This document shows, in pieces, positions 33,974 to 42,637 of a DNA stretch of 64,000 nt (position 1 is the first letter of the stretch; every line of letters starts with the position of its first letter). The notes under the pieces are model-generated. The model did not search any database and was not told the origin of the DNA. It was given only the letters and a program-made list of their open reading frames with translations. Both the position numbers and the translations under genes were made by a program. Location: NCBI RefSeq assembly GCF_002288065.1, contig NZ_CP016773.1:62001-126000 (forward strand). Direction: 5' to 3'. Source of the DNA: Candidatus Planktophila sulfonica (lineage in GTDB: Bacteria > Actinomycetota > Actinomycetes > Nanopelagicales > Nanopelagicaceae).

Positions 33974-34357
33974 ATGCCTACAGGAAAAGTTAAATGGTTT
34001 TCCCTTGAAAAAGGTTTTGGCTTCATTGCATCCGATGAAGGCGAAGATGTTTATCTCGCGTCATCAGCACTTCCTGAAGGCGTTTCAACAGTAAAGCCAG
34101 GCACCAAGCTTGAGTTCTCTGTGATTGATTCACGTAAGGGACCACAGGCAATGTCTGTGCACATCATCGATGCACCAGTTTCTCTTGCAGAAAATTCACG
34201 TGTTAACAACGATGATTTGGCTGCGATGATTGAAGACACCATCAAGATTCTTGATCGCGTTGGAAATGGTCTCCGTAATGGACGTCATCCATCAGGTCCT
34301 GAAGCTGAACGTCTTGGCCGCGTATTGCGCGGAATTGCTTCTCAGTTAGAAGCTTAA
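33974..34357 (+). CDS. Cold-shock domain protein with C-terminal extension
   Basis: The 127-residue protein has an N-terminal cold-shock domain with RNP motifs KVKWFSLEKGFGFIAS and a VYLAS block (in place of VFVHY), then a 60-residue helical tail. The length matches the longer actinobacterial CspB type rather than the 67-residue CspA. It binds single-stranded nucleic acid. AAGGAG is 8 bases before the ATG, after a 157-base upstream region that holds the repeat above and no other gene I can see. Its stop shares TTAA with the convergent gene. Confidence 0.88.
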   Translation: MPTGKVKWFSLEKGFGFIASDEGEDVYLASSALPEGVSTVKPGTKLEFSVIDSRKGPQAMSVHIIDAPVSLAENSRVNNDDLAAMIEDTIKILDRVGNGLRNGRHPSGPEAERLGRVLRGIASQLEA

Positions 34358-34557
34358 ATACCGGTACGGCGTGAACGTCGTATTGAGTAACGAATTCCTG
34401 TTGTACCTAAAACTGCGCCAACGACGCATGTCCAAATAATCTTCGATTCAGCACCAACTGCAATCGCAACAACTCCTGCGGCAAGCCAGCAGATAACGCC
34501 GATAGCGATTAGAGTTACAACAGCTTTGATATTTGAGCCTTGTTGGTCCAATGACAT
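34354..34557 (-). CDS. DUF2530-like small membrane protein
   Basis: This 67-residue protein has two hydrophobic helices (about residues 12-32 and 38-54) and an Arg-rich C-terminus (RYSIRRSRR). It resembles DUF2530, found near MFS transporters in Actinobacteria. The function is unknown. TACTCT lies 6 bases before the ATG. It shares stop bases with the cold-shock gene. Confidence 0.7.
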   Translation of the reverse strand: MSLDQQGSNIKAVVTLIAIGVICWLAAGVVAIAVGAESKIIWTCVVGAVLGTTGIRYSIRRSRRTGI

Positions 34558-34563
34558 AAGAGA

Positions 34564-34569
34564 AGAGTA
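34564..34569 (-). promoter_or_regulatory. -10 element of leaderless DUF2530-like gene
   Basis: On the minus strand TACTCT ends 6 bases before the ATG at 34557. The whole divergent gap to the MFS gene is 12 bases. Confidence 0.4.
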
Positions 34570-35826
34570 ATGCGAATTAAGGTCAATGAGAACGGAAACT
34601 GGCGCTCATTTCGCCATCGCAATTTCCGCATCCTCTTTCCTGCAAATGCTCTCTCCAATATCGGCACATGGGCGCAGCGCGTTGCGCAAGATTGGTTAGT
34701 CCTCGAACTCACCGATAACAATGGCTTCTATCTTGGTCTCGTTACTGCAATTCAATTCGCACCTGTGCTGCTCTTTAGCTTGCAAGGTGGAGCGATGGCA
34801 GATCGCGTCGATAAGCGAAAGTTATTGATCTGGACAAATATCGTTGCAGCCCTTGCTTGTTATGCGCTCGGAATCCTTGTTGTCGCCGAAGTAATTCAGC
34901 TCTGGCATGTATTTGCATGTGCGGCCATCTTAGGTATTTCATCAGCGCTCGACGCACCTATTCGCCAGAGCTTTACCTCAGAAATCGTGGGGCATTCTGA
35001 TGTTGCAAACGCTGTAAGCCTGAATTCAGCTAACTTCAATGCAGGCCGCCTTGTTGGCCCTGCGTTATCTGGCTTCCTTATTGCGCGATTCAGCACTGGT
35101 CCTTCATTTCTGATTAATGCGACCACCTATCTCTTTGTAATTCTTTCGCTGCTCTTTATGCGCTCATCTGATTTCTTTATTCAGAAGAAGGAAGAGACAC
35201 TCGGAACAATTCGCGAAGGTCTTCGCTATGCCAAAGCACGACCAGATTTATATGTCGTTATGGCGTTGGTTTTCTTTGCAGCCACCTTCGGCCTTAACTT
35301 TCAAATCTTTAATGCGCTGATGGCTTCAAAAGAATTCGGTAAGGGCCCTGCAGAATTTGGTCTGCTTGGCACATATATTGCGGTGGGCTCGTTATCAGGT
35401 GCGCTACTCAGTGCCCGTCTTGAACGATTTAGAAATGCCAAGTTGGTCATTAAGTTAGGTGTTTGGTTCTCAATCGTCGTCATCGTCCTATCAGTTATGC
35501 CGACCTACACCTGGTACTCACTCTGGTTACCTATCTGCGGAATTTCTGCACTGACAATGTTGATTAGCGCTAACTCATATGTACAGGTCAATAGCGATCC
35601 CGCTGTGCGTGGACGCGTGATGGGAATTTATCTCTTGGTCTTTATGGGCGGAACACCGCTTGGCTCAATGCTCATTGGCTATCTCACCGAGGCGCTTGGA
35701 ACTCGCGAAACAATTGCGATGTGTGGTGGCTTCTCGTTATTGATGTGCGCACTTATCTGGTTCTTCTTCAACGATAAAGTTGAACGTCCAGATGATCTAC
35801 GTGTTTCTAGCGTCCTACGACAATAA
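34570..35826 (+). CDS. MFS transporter, EntS-like
   Basis: This 418-residue protein has about 12 membrane helices and the MFS loop GGAMADRVDKRKLL between helices 2 and 3. The N-terminal block FRHRNFRILFPANALSNIGTWAQRVAQDWLVLELT is typical of the MFS_3 (EntS-like) exporters, often linked to siderophore or drug efflux. The substrate is unknown. An AGAGAAGAG stretch close before the ATG may serve as a ribosome site. Confidence 0.86.
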   Translation: MRIKVNENGNWRSFRHRNFRILFPANALSNIGTWAQRVAQDWLVLELTDNNGFYLGLVTAIQFAPVLLFSLQGGAMADRVDKRKLLIWTNIVAALACYALGILVVAEVIQLWHVFACAAILGISSALDAPIRQSFTSEIVGHSDVANAVSLNSANFNAGRLVGPALSGFLIARFSTGPSFLINATTYLFVILSLLFMRSSDFFIQKKEETLGTIREGLRYAKARPDLYVVMALVFFAATFGLNFQIFNALMASKEFGKGPAEFGLLGTYIAVGSLSGALLSARLERFRNAKLVIKLGVWFSIVVIVLSVMPTYTWYSLWLPICGISALTMLISANSYVQVNSDPAVRGRVMGIYLLVFMGGTPLGSMLIGYLTEALGTRETIAMCGGFSLLMCALIWFFFNDKVERPDDLRVSSVLRQ

Positions 35827-35899
35827 GAAGAACGAGGCCAACCAGAGTTAGCGCTGTGATCAAACGGCGGCTCTTATAGTTCAACTTCTTCCTCCACAT
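35807..35899 (-). CDS. Possible 30-residue membrane peptide
   Basis: A minus-strand frame starting inside the 3' end of the next MFS gene encodes a basic N-terminus (MWRKKLNYKSRR) and one hydrophobic helix of about 16 residues, ending just inside the convergent MFS gene. It fills the only gap between the two MFS genes. No clear ribosome site is seen, so it may be chance. Confidence 0.25.
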   Translation of the reverse strand: MWRKKLNYKSRRLITALTLVGLVLLIVVGR

Positions 35900-37039
35900 G
35901 TGAAGGCACAAACTGCACTGTTAAGTACGCGATAAGAATCAGTACCGGAACCATGATGTAAGCGCGTGAAATACCGAAAGCATCGCCCAATACGCCGAGC
36001 AAGAATGGCGCTCCACCGATTGCAAGGCCCGCACCCAAAGATGCTTTACCAATAGCTAAATCAGGGCGGTGTTCGCTTAAACCAATCATGCGAAGTGAAC
36101 CCAGTGCGAATTGGCTTGAAATACCAAGGCCTGCAGCAAGTAGTGCGATGAAGCTGAGCAATAGATTATGTGAGAACCAGAGAACTGCGAAACCAATAAA
36201 TTGCACGCCAATGATGATGATCAACTGTTGATCAGGGTGCCAACGCTTAAGGATGCGACCCCAGAACCAGCGACCGAGTCCCATACCGGTACCGAGCGCT
36301 GCAATTACAAGAGTTGAGATAGCAGGAGATGAATCGGTGCGATCGATAACGAGTGCTGCAGCCCAGAACGATGTGGCGAATTCGCTAGAGATCATGGCGA
36401 CGAAACCGATCCATGAGATCCAGAACTTCAGTGAGAGTTTTCCTGATTGAGGACCATGTTCACTTGGTACATGCTCTTCTGGGCTCTTATCTCGCATGAC
36501 AAAGTAGAGGAAAGCAGCAAGTGGTAAAGCTAGCAATAGACCGAAGCGCCACAGGTCGCGATACGCAGTTGCAATACTTCCAACAATGAGAGTTCCGGTG
36601 ACGTAACCAGCGGACGCGATTGCATTTGCCTGCATGATTGCCACAGATGAAATTTTCTTGTCATAGTGAGCATTAAGAGATGTAACAAAGTTATTAATGA
36701 CTATTGAAATTCCAATGCCCGTGATCAACGCTGCAGTAATTGTTACTGGAACTGCCGTTGACGATACAAAGGTAATTAGTCCTACGGAGAAGACGCCGAT
36801 TCCAATCCAGCCTGTTTGTCCGCGACCAAAGCGGTGAACAAGATGAGGATTAGCAAAGCCGGCAATGATTGAAGCTAAGCCAAGTGCGGTTCCATGAAGC
36901 CCAGCAATTGTGAGCGATGTGCCTTGATCTGCGCGCAGCAATGGCTGAGAAGGGCCGAAGCCACCTAAGAAGATATTTACAACGACAGTCTGTAAAGCGA
37001 TTGTCCAGAAGTACCTATCGCGTTTGATGAGGTGCGGCA

Positions 37040-37040
<1 letters not shown>
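35874..37040 (-). CDS. MFS transporter
   Basis: The 388-residue protein has about 12 hydrophobic helices and resembles CynX/NimT-like or YbfB-like MFS permeases, with an HRFGRGQTGW loop in the expected place after helix 2. The substrate is unknown. It shares one base with the end of serC, so it is translated from the serC operon, which might hint at an amino-acid or related substrate; that is weak inference. Confidence 0.82.
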
Positions 37041-38164
<1,124 letters not shown>

Positions 38165-38170
38165 CTAAGA

Positions 38171-38881
38171 CTACGGGTAGTACCTATGTACCGCCCAATC
38201 CGAATTGATGTTAGCCCGCTCATAGCGCAAGCGATCATGCAGGCGTGAGTAACGGCCCTGCCAGAATTCAATATTGACCGGCGTCACACGATATCCGCCC
38301 CACTGCGGTGGGCATGGAACCGTTGTTCCTTCGGGCCACTTCTCTGCTGCGCCTTTGAAACGTTGTTCAAGTTCTTCGCGAGATGCAAGGGGCGCAGATT
38401 GCGCAGATGCCCATGCACCAATCTGTGAAGACCATGGACGGGTTGCAAAGTAATCTTCAGATTCTTCACGTTCAATCTTTTCTGCAAATCCACTAATCGA
38501 AACTTGGCGCTCCATTGCATACCAAGGAAAGAGCAGAGTGACGTGCGAATTCAATTCAATCGCTTGTCCTTTGCGAGATCCATAATTAGTGAAGAATGTA
38601 AATCCGCCTTGCGAAACATCTTTCAATAAAACTGTGCGAGTTGTGATTGCATCCGCGCCGCTTGCATCGGTGCCAAGAGTTGAGAGCACCATCGCATTTG
38701 CTTCGACGATAAAGGCGTTGGCGGCAGCTTCAGTCAGCCAAGAGTGGAAGGCGGCAAAGGGATCGTCAGGCAGAGATTCGAGGCCGACCTCGCCATAAGA
38801 GCGGCGCATTGCGCGGATGGCATCGCGTTGAAGTTGTGGCTCGTTTTCGCTCATGGATGTATCGAACCTCACTTTCGTCAT
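38171..38881 (-). CDS. pdxH: Pyridoxamine/pyridoxine 5'-phosphate oxidase
   Basis: This protein of about 236 residues has the FMN-binding and substrate blocks TRTVLLKDVSQGGFTFFTN, YGSRKGQAIELN, WYAMERQVSISG and the C-terminal FWQGRYSRLHDRL typical of PdxH. It oxidises PNP or PMP to PLP. Possible starts are 38881 (MTKVRF, chosen) and 38854 (MSENEPQ); the upstream ATG at 38941 would run far into the region shared with the divergent citrate synthase leader. Confidence 0.88.
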   Translation of the reverse strand: MTKVRFDTSMSENEPQLQRDAIRAMRRSYGEVGLESLPDDPFAAFHSWLTEAAANAFIVEANAMVLSTLGTDASGADAITTRTVLLKDVSQGGFTFFTNYGSRKGQAIELNSHVTLLFPWYAMERQVSISGFAEKIEREESEDYFATRPWSSQIGAWASAQSAPLASREELEQRFKGAAEKWPEGTTVPCPPQWGGYRVTPVNIEFWQGRYSRLHDRLRYERANINSDWAVHRYYP

Positions 38882-38910
38882 GAGTGCATCCCCGCTTCCT
38901 TTGGTGGAAA

Positions 38911-38929
38911 GCACCCCTGCGGGAGGTGC
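38911..38929. promoter_or_regulatory. Short inverted repeat between pdxH and citrate synthase
   Basis: GCACC and GGTGC form a 5-pair stem that can extend by two C-G pairs across a bulged A to a TGCG loop. It lies in the 83-base divergent gap. It could be an operator or leader hairpin. Confidence 0.35.
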
Positions 38930-38964
38930 AGAATTGCCCACAGGATTACCAGAGGGAGCTCACC

Positions 38965-40080
38965 GTGTCAGATGATTTCAAGCCAGGTCTTGAAGGCGTA
39001 ATTGCATTCGAATCAGAGATTGCAGAGCCAGATAAAGAAGGTAGCGCGCTTCGTTACCGTGGCGTTGATATCGATGATCTCGTAGGTCGCGTCTCATTCG
39101 GAAACGTATGGGGACTTCTCGTTGATGACATCTTCAATCCAGGTCTTCCTAATGCTGAACCATTCCCACTTCCTGTTCACTCAGGCGATGTTCGCGTAGA
39201 TATTCAATCCGCGATTGCAATGCTTGCTCCAGCATGGGGCTTTAAGCCACTTCTCGATATTTCAGATGAAGAAGCACGTAGCAATCTTGCACGTACTTCA
39301 GTCATGGTTCTTTCATACCTGGCACAAGCTGCTCGCGGAATTGTTTCTCCAATGGTTCCTGAATCAGAAGTTGATAAGGCACACACAGTTGTCGAGCGCA
39401 TGATGATTCGTTGGCGTGGAGAGCCAGATCCACTTCACGTTCGTGCAATCGATGCGTACTTCGTATCTGCTGCAGAACACGGAATGAATGCATCAACATT
39501 TACAGGTCGCGTTATTGCATCAACTGGTGCAGATGTTTGCGCAGCACTTTCTGGTGCAATCGGTGCAATGTCAGGTCCACTTCACGGTGGCGCACCATCA
39601 CGTGTATTGCACATGATTGAAGAAGTAGAAAAGACTGGCAATGCCGAGGCATACGTCAAGGGACTTCTTGATCGTAAGGAACGTCTTATGGGATTCGGTC
39701 ACCGCGTATACCGCGCTGAAGATCCACGTGCACGCACACTTCGTCGTACAGCTAAAGAACTTAACGCTCCACGTTACGCAGTTGCTGAAGCACTCGAGCA
39801 AGCAGCACTTAAGGAACTTCGCGAGCGTCAACCAGATCGCGTTCTTGAAACAAACGTTGAATTCTGGGCTGCAATCATCTTGGACTTCGCACAAGTTCCA
39901 GCGCCACTCTTTACTTCAATGTTTACCGCTGCACGTACTGCTGGATGGTCTGCACACATCCTCGAGCAGAAGCGCACTGGTCGCTTGATTCGTCCATCAG
40001 CTCGCTACGTCGGAAAGGCTCCTCGTAAGCCTGAAGATGTAACTGGCTGGGATGCTTCTGTCGAGCAACTTCACAAGTAA
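38965..40080 (+). CDS. Citrate synthase
   Basis: The 371-residue protein has the citrate synthase blocks GSALRYRGVDIDDLV, the CoA/oxaloacetate His regions LHGGAPSRV and MGFGHRVYRAEDPRA, and the catalytic Asp in WAAIILDFAQVP. It condenses acetyl-CoA with oxaloacetate. GAGGGAG at 38952-38958 fixes the GTG at 38965; the frame is open 27 codons further. The short length fits the CitA-type second citrate synthase of Actinobacteria; a 2-methylcitrate synthase role cannot be excluded. Confidence 0.9.
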   Translation: MSDDFKPGLEGVIAFESEIAEPDKEGSALRYRGVDIDDLVGRVSFGNVWGLLVDDIFNPGLPNAEPFPLPVHSGDVRVDIQSAIAMLAPAWGFKPLLDISDEEARSNLARTSVMVLSYLAQAARGIVSPMVPESEVDKAHTVVERMMIRWRGEPDPLHVRAIDAYFVSAAEHGMNASTFTGRVIASTGADVCAALSGAIGAMSGPLHGGAPSRVLHMIEEVEKTGNAEAYVKGLLDRKERLMGFGHRVYRAEDPRARTLRRTAKELNAPRYAVAEALEQAALKELRERQPDRVLETNVEFWAAIILDFAQVPAPLFTSMFTAARTAGWSAHILEQKRTGRLIRPSARYVGKAPRKPEDVTGWDASVEQLHK

Positions 40081-40085
40081 CTAAG

Positions 40086-40091
40086 TAGTCT
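40086..40091 (+). promoter_or_regulatory. -10 element of leaderless photolyase gene
   Basis: TAGTCT ends 6 bases before the ATG at 40098, in the 17-base gap after citrate synthase. Confidence 0.5.
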
Positions 40092-40097
40092 CGCACC

Positions 40098-41459
40098 ATG
40101 CGAAATATCGTCTGGTTCCGTCGAGACTTACGAATCGGTGATCATCCAGCGCTCGTTGCTGCCCTCGAAGGCGCCGACGAAATCGTTCCGGTATTTATCC
40201 TCGATAAAGAACAGATCAGCGAAGCCGGTAGCAAGTTACTTGCTTACATGAGTAATTCTCTGCGCGCACTCGATGAATCTTTGGGCAATCGCTTACACAT
40301 CATCGAAGGTGATCAAGTTGAAGTTCTCAAAGAACTTATTGCTCTCTATGACGTTAAAGAAGTTCATATCTCAACCGAATACGAACGTTATGGCGCAGAA
40401 CGCGATGCCCGCGTTGAAGCTGCAGGTATCCCACTCGTTCGCACTGGAAGTCCTTACGCAGTAGCTCCGGGACGTGTTGTTAAGCCAAGTGATGCGACGC
40501 CATACAAGGTCTACACACCTTTCTATAAAGCATGGTGCGCACATGGTTGGCGTGCACCTGCAAAGACTCCGAAAGAGATTAAAGCTCCAAAGCCTTCAGA
40601 TAAGTACCGCGCATTCCCTGACTTTCCTGTTCCTGCAGGAACGACAATCATTGAAGCAGGCGAAGCTGCAGCACTCAAGCGCTTTAAGGAATTTACTAAA
40701 GATGGTCTCGATAGCTATGACGAGAACCGTAATTTTGCCGGCATTGATGGCACTTCAAAGATGAGTAGCTACCTAAAATTCGGCGAGATCCACCCGCGCA
40801 CGCTTCTTGCTAATTTAGGCGAAAGCAAAGCGCACGACACTTTCCGCAAAGAGATTGCTTGGCGCGAGTTTTATGCCGATGTTCTCTTTAACAATCCGCA
40901 TACAGATACCGATTACTACGCACCCAAGTTTAAAGAGATGCGTTATGACAAGCCGGGTGCACAGTTCAAAGCTTGGTGTGAAGGCAAGACTGGCTATCCA
41001 TTTGTTGATGCTGCAATGCGCCAATTAGTTGTCGAGGGGTGGATGCATAACCGCACTCGCATGGTCGTTGCCTCATTCTTAGTAAAAGATCTCCACCTCG
41101 AATGGCAGTTAGGTGAACGTTTCTTTGCAGAGCACCTCACCGATTACGACCCAGCATCAAATGCTCACGGTTGGCAATGGACCGCAGGCACTGGCACCGA
41201 TGCATCTCCGTATTACCGCGTCTTCAACCCCATCGAACAAGGTCGTCGTTTCGATGAAAATGGCGATTACATTCGCAAATATGTTGCAGAACTGGCTCAC
41301 TTATGTGCTGCAGAAATTCACGAACCTTGGCTTTTCTTAGATGGTTATTCACATGGATACCCAGAACGCATCGTTGATCACGCGGTAGAACGCATTGAAT
41401 CTCTCGAAAGGCTAAAAGAGATTAAGGCTGATAAGCCAGAACAACCAGAACGTAAATAG
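40098..41459 (+). CDS. phrB: Deoxyribodipyrimidine photolyase
   Basis: The 453-residue protein has the photolyase N-terminal antenna domain (IVWFRRDLRIGDHPAL) and the FAD domain with TSKMSSYLKFGEIHPR, AWREFYADVLF, GWMHNRTRMVVASFLVKDL and WQWTAGTGTDASPYYRVFNP. It repairs UV cyclobutane pyrimidine dimers with blue light. The class I CPD subgroup is the best fit. Such an enzyme suits a sunlit surface-water habitat. Confidence 0.94.
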   Translation: MRNIVWFRRDLRIGDHPALVAALEGADEIVPVFILDKEQISEAGSKLLAYMSNSLRALDESLGNRLHIIEGDQVEVLKELIALYDVKEVHISTEYERYGAERDARVEAAGIPLVRTGSPYAVAPGRVVKPSDATPYKVYTPFYKAWCAHGWRAPAKTPKEIKAPKPSDKYRAFPDFPVPAGTTIIEAGEAAALKRFKEFTKDGLDSYDENRNFAGIDGTSKMSSYLKFGEIHPRTLLANLGESKAHDTFRKEIAWREFYADVLFNNPHTDTDYYAPKFKEMRYDKPGAQFKAWCEGKTGYPFVDAAMRQLVVEGWMHNRTRMVVASFLVKDLHLEWQLGERFFAEHLTDYDPASNAHGWQWTAGTGTDASPYYRVFNPIEQGRRFDENGDYIRKYVAELAHLCAAEIHEPWLFLDGYSHGYPERIVDHAVERIESLERLKEIKADKPEQPERK

Positions 41460-41470
41460 TAGAAATTACT

Positions 41471-41489
41471 ATTTGCAAGTTATTTGCAA
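41471..41489 (+). promoter_or_regulatory. Direct repeat ATTTGCAA x2, likely activator site
   Basis: ATTTGCAA occurs at 41471-41478 and 41482-41489, 11 bases apart (one helical turn), ending one base before the -35 of the sulfur operon. The placement suits an activator touching RNA polymerase. Confidence 0.5.
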
Positions 41490-41490
41490 T

Positions 41491-41519
41491 TTTACAATCA
41501 CGATTGGCTTCTCTATCTT
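41491..41519 (+). promoter_or_regulatory. Promoter of the leader-peptide/rhodanese operon
   Basis: TTTACA (41491-41496) and TATCTT (41514-41519) are separated by exactly 17 bases. The start would be near 41526, about 29 bases before the leader peptide ATG. Confidence 0.6.
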
Positions 41520-41554
41520 TCTCACTAATTAGTTTCTAGCGAGAGGTGGTCACG

Positions 41555-41620
41555 ATGTTCTTCATTAAGCGTCGCGTTATTGACTACTGCCGCATCACCA
41601 GCACCAGCTGCTGTCTCTAA
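41555..41620 (+). CDS. Cysteine-rich leader peptide
   Basis: A 21-codon frame begins MFFIKRRVIDYCRI and ends TSCCL, with Cys at residues 12, 19 and 20, the last two just before the end. GAGAGGTGG (41541-41549) is a good ribosome site 5 bases upstream. The pattern RR-x-x-D-x-CR-x-x-S...C resembles the short leader peptides found before sulfur-assimilation genes in Actinobacteria, where ribosome stalling at Cys codons adjusts expression. It lies 69 bases before a secreted rhodanese gene. The intervening region holds a pyrimidine-rich stretch and no strong terminator hairpin. Confidence 0.75.
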   Translation: MFFIKRRVIDYCRITSTSCCL

Positions 41621-41689
41621 GTTTCACCTTCAAACTTTTCTGTTCTTTTTCTTTCCAATTTAAATCTAATTACTAACAAAGGGATAACT

Positions 41690-42637
41690 ATGTTTACATC
41701 GAAGAAAGTATTTGCAGGAGCAGTCGTTGCTGCCCTGATTTCAACTGTTGGAATTTTTCCAGCAGAAGCAGCTCCAAAGAACCAGGCACGTGCTGTTGCG
41801 CAGCCTGATTGGCTAGAGCAGAACCTTGATAACCCAAAGGTTCGCATTATTGAAGTAAGCACCGAGCCAGGAATCTACGAGCGCGGTCACATCAAGAATG
41901 CTGTGAAGTTTGTTTGGCACACCGATCTTGTTGACACTGTTAATCGCGACATCATCAACGCTAAGAACTTCAGCAAGCTAGTTCAGAAGGCTGGAATCAG
42001 CGATGACACAACTGTCGTTCTCTACGGCGATAAGAACAACTGGTTCGCTGCATGGGGCGCATGGATCTTTAACATCTACGGTCAGAAGGATGTTCGCGTC
42101 CTCGACGGTGGTCGCGTTAAGTGGGAGAAAGATGGACGTGCACTTACAACTGCAGTTCCAACATTTGCTGCAGGAAACTTCGCAGTCTCTAAGGGTGACA
42201 AGTCACTTCGCGCAACGCTGATCAACGATGTTCTTCCAATCGCAAAGAAGCGCGTTAAAGCAGATCTAATTGATATCCGTTCAGCTGATGAATACAACGG
42301 CAAGGTCTTTGCGCCAGCTGGTTTCCAGGAACTTGCAGTGCGTGCCGGACATATCCCAGGTGCAATCAACGTCCCATGGGGTCTTAACGTAAATTCAGAT
42401 GGAACATTTAAGACAGTTGCAGAGCTCAAGAAGCTATACGCAGATAAGGGCGTTGATGGAAAGCAGAACATCATCACGTACTGCCGTATCGGTGAGCGTT
42501 CATCACTTACTTGGTTCGTTCTTAGCGAAATCCTTGGATATAACGTGAAGAACTACGACGGTTCATGGACTGAATACGGAAACTCTGTAGGCGTTCCAAT
42601 CGTCAACAATGCAGGAACTATTTGGGGAGCTGCATAA
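41690..42637 (+). CDS. Secreted two-domain rhodanese
   Basis: This 315-residue protein has a signal peptide (MFTSKKVFAGAVVAAL..., likely cut after AEA near residue 27) and two rhodanese domains; the catalytic Cys is in YCRIGERSSLTWFVL of the second. It closely resembles the cytosolic rhodanese at 11643-12476 (shared NNWFA, VRVLDGGR-like, CRIGERS, NVKNYDGSWTEYG), so the two are paralogues in different compartments. It would act on thiosulfate or related sulfur outside the membrane, next to a YeeE/YedE permease. AAAGGGA precedes the ATG. Confidence 0.9.
   Translation: MFTSKKVFAGAVVAALISTVGIFPAEAAPKNQARAVAQPDWLEQNLDNPKVRIIEVSTEPGIYERGHIKNAVKFVWHTDLVDTVNRDIINAKNFSKLVQKAGISDDTTVVLYGDKNNWFAAWGAWIFNIYGQKDVRVLDGGRVKWEKDGRALTTAVPTFAAGNFAVSKGDKSLRATLINDVLPIAKKRVKADLIDIRSADEYNGKVFAPAGFQELAVRAGHIPGAINVPWGLNVNSDGTFKTVAELKKLYADKGVDGKQNIITYCRIGERSSLTWFVLSEILGYNVKNYDGSWTEYGNSVGVPIVNNAGTIWGAA

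Noticed and set aside
41625-41689. Intrinsic attenuator terminator after the leader peptide
   Set aside because: I searched for a stable hairpin followed by T residues and found only a weak 5-pair stem (CAGCA/TGCTG) and a pyrimidine-rich stretch, so the control mechanism is left open.
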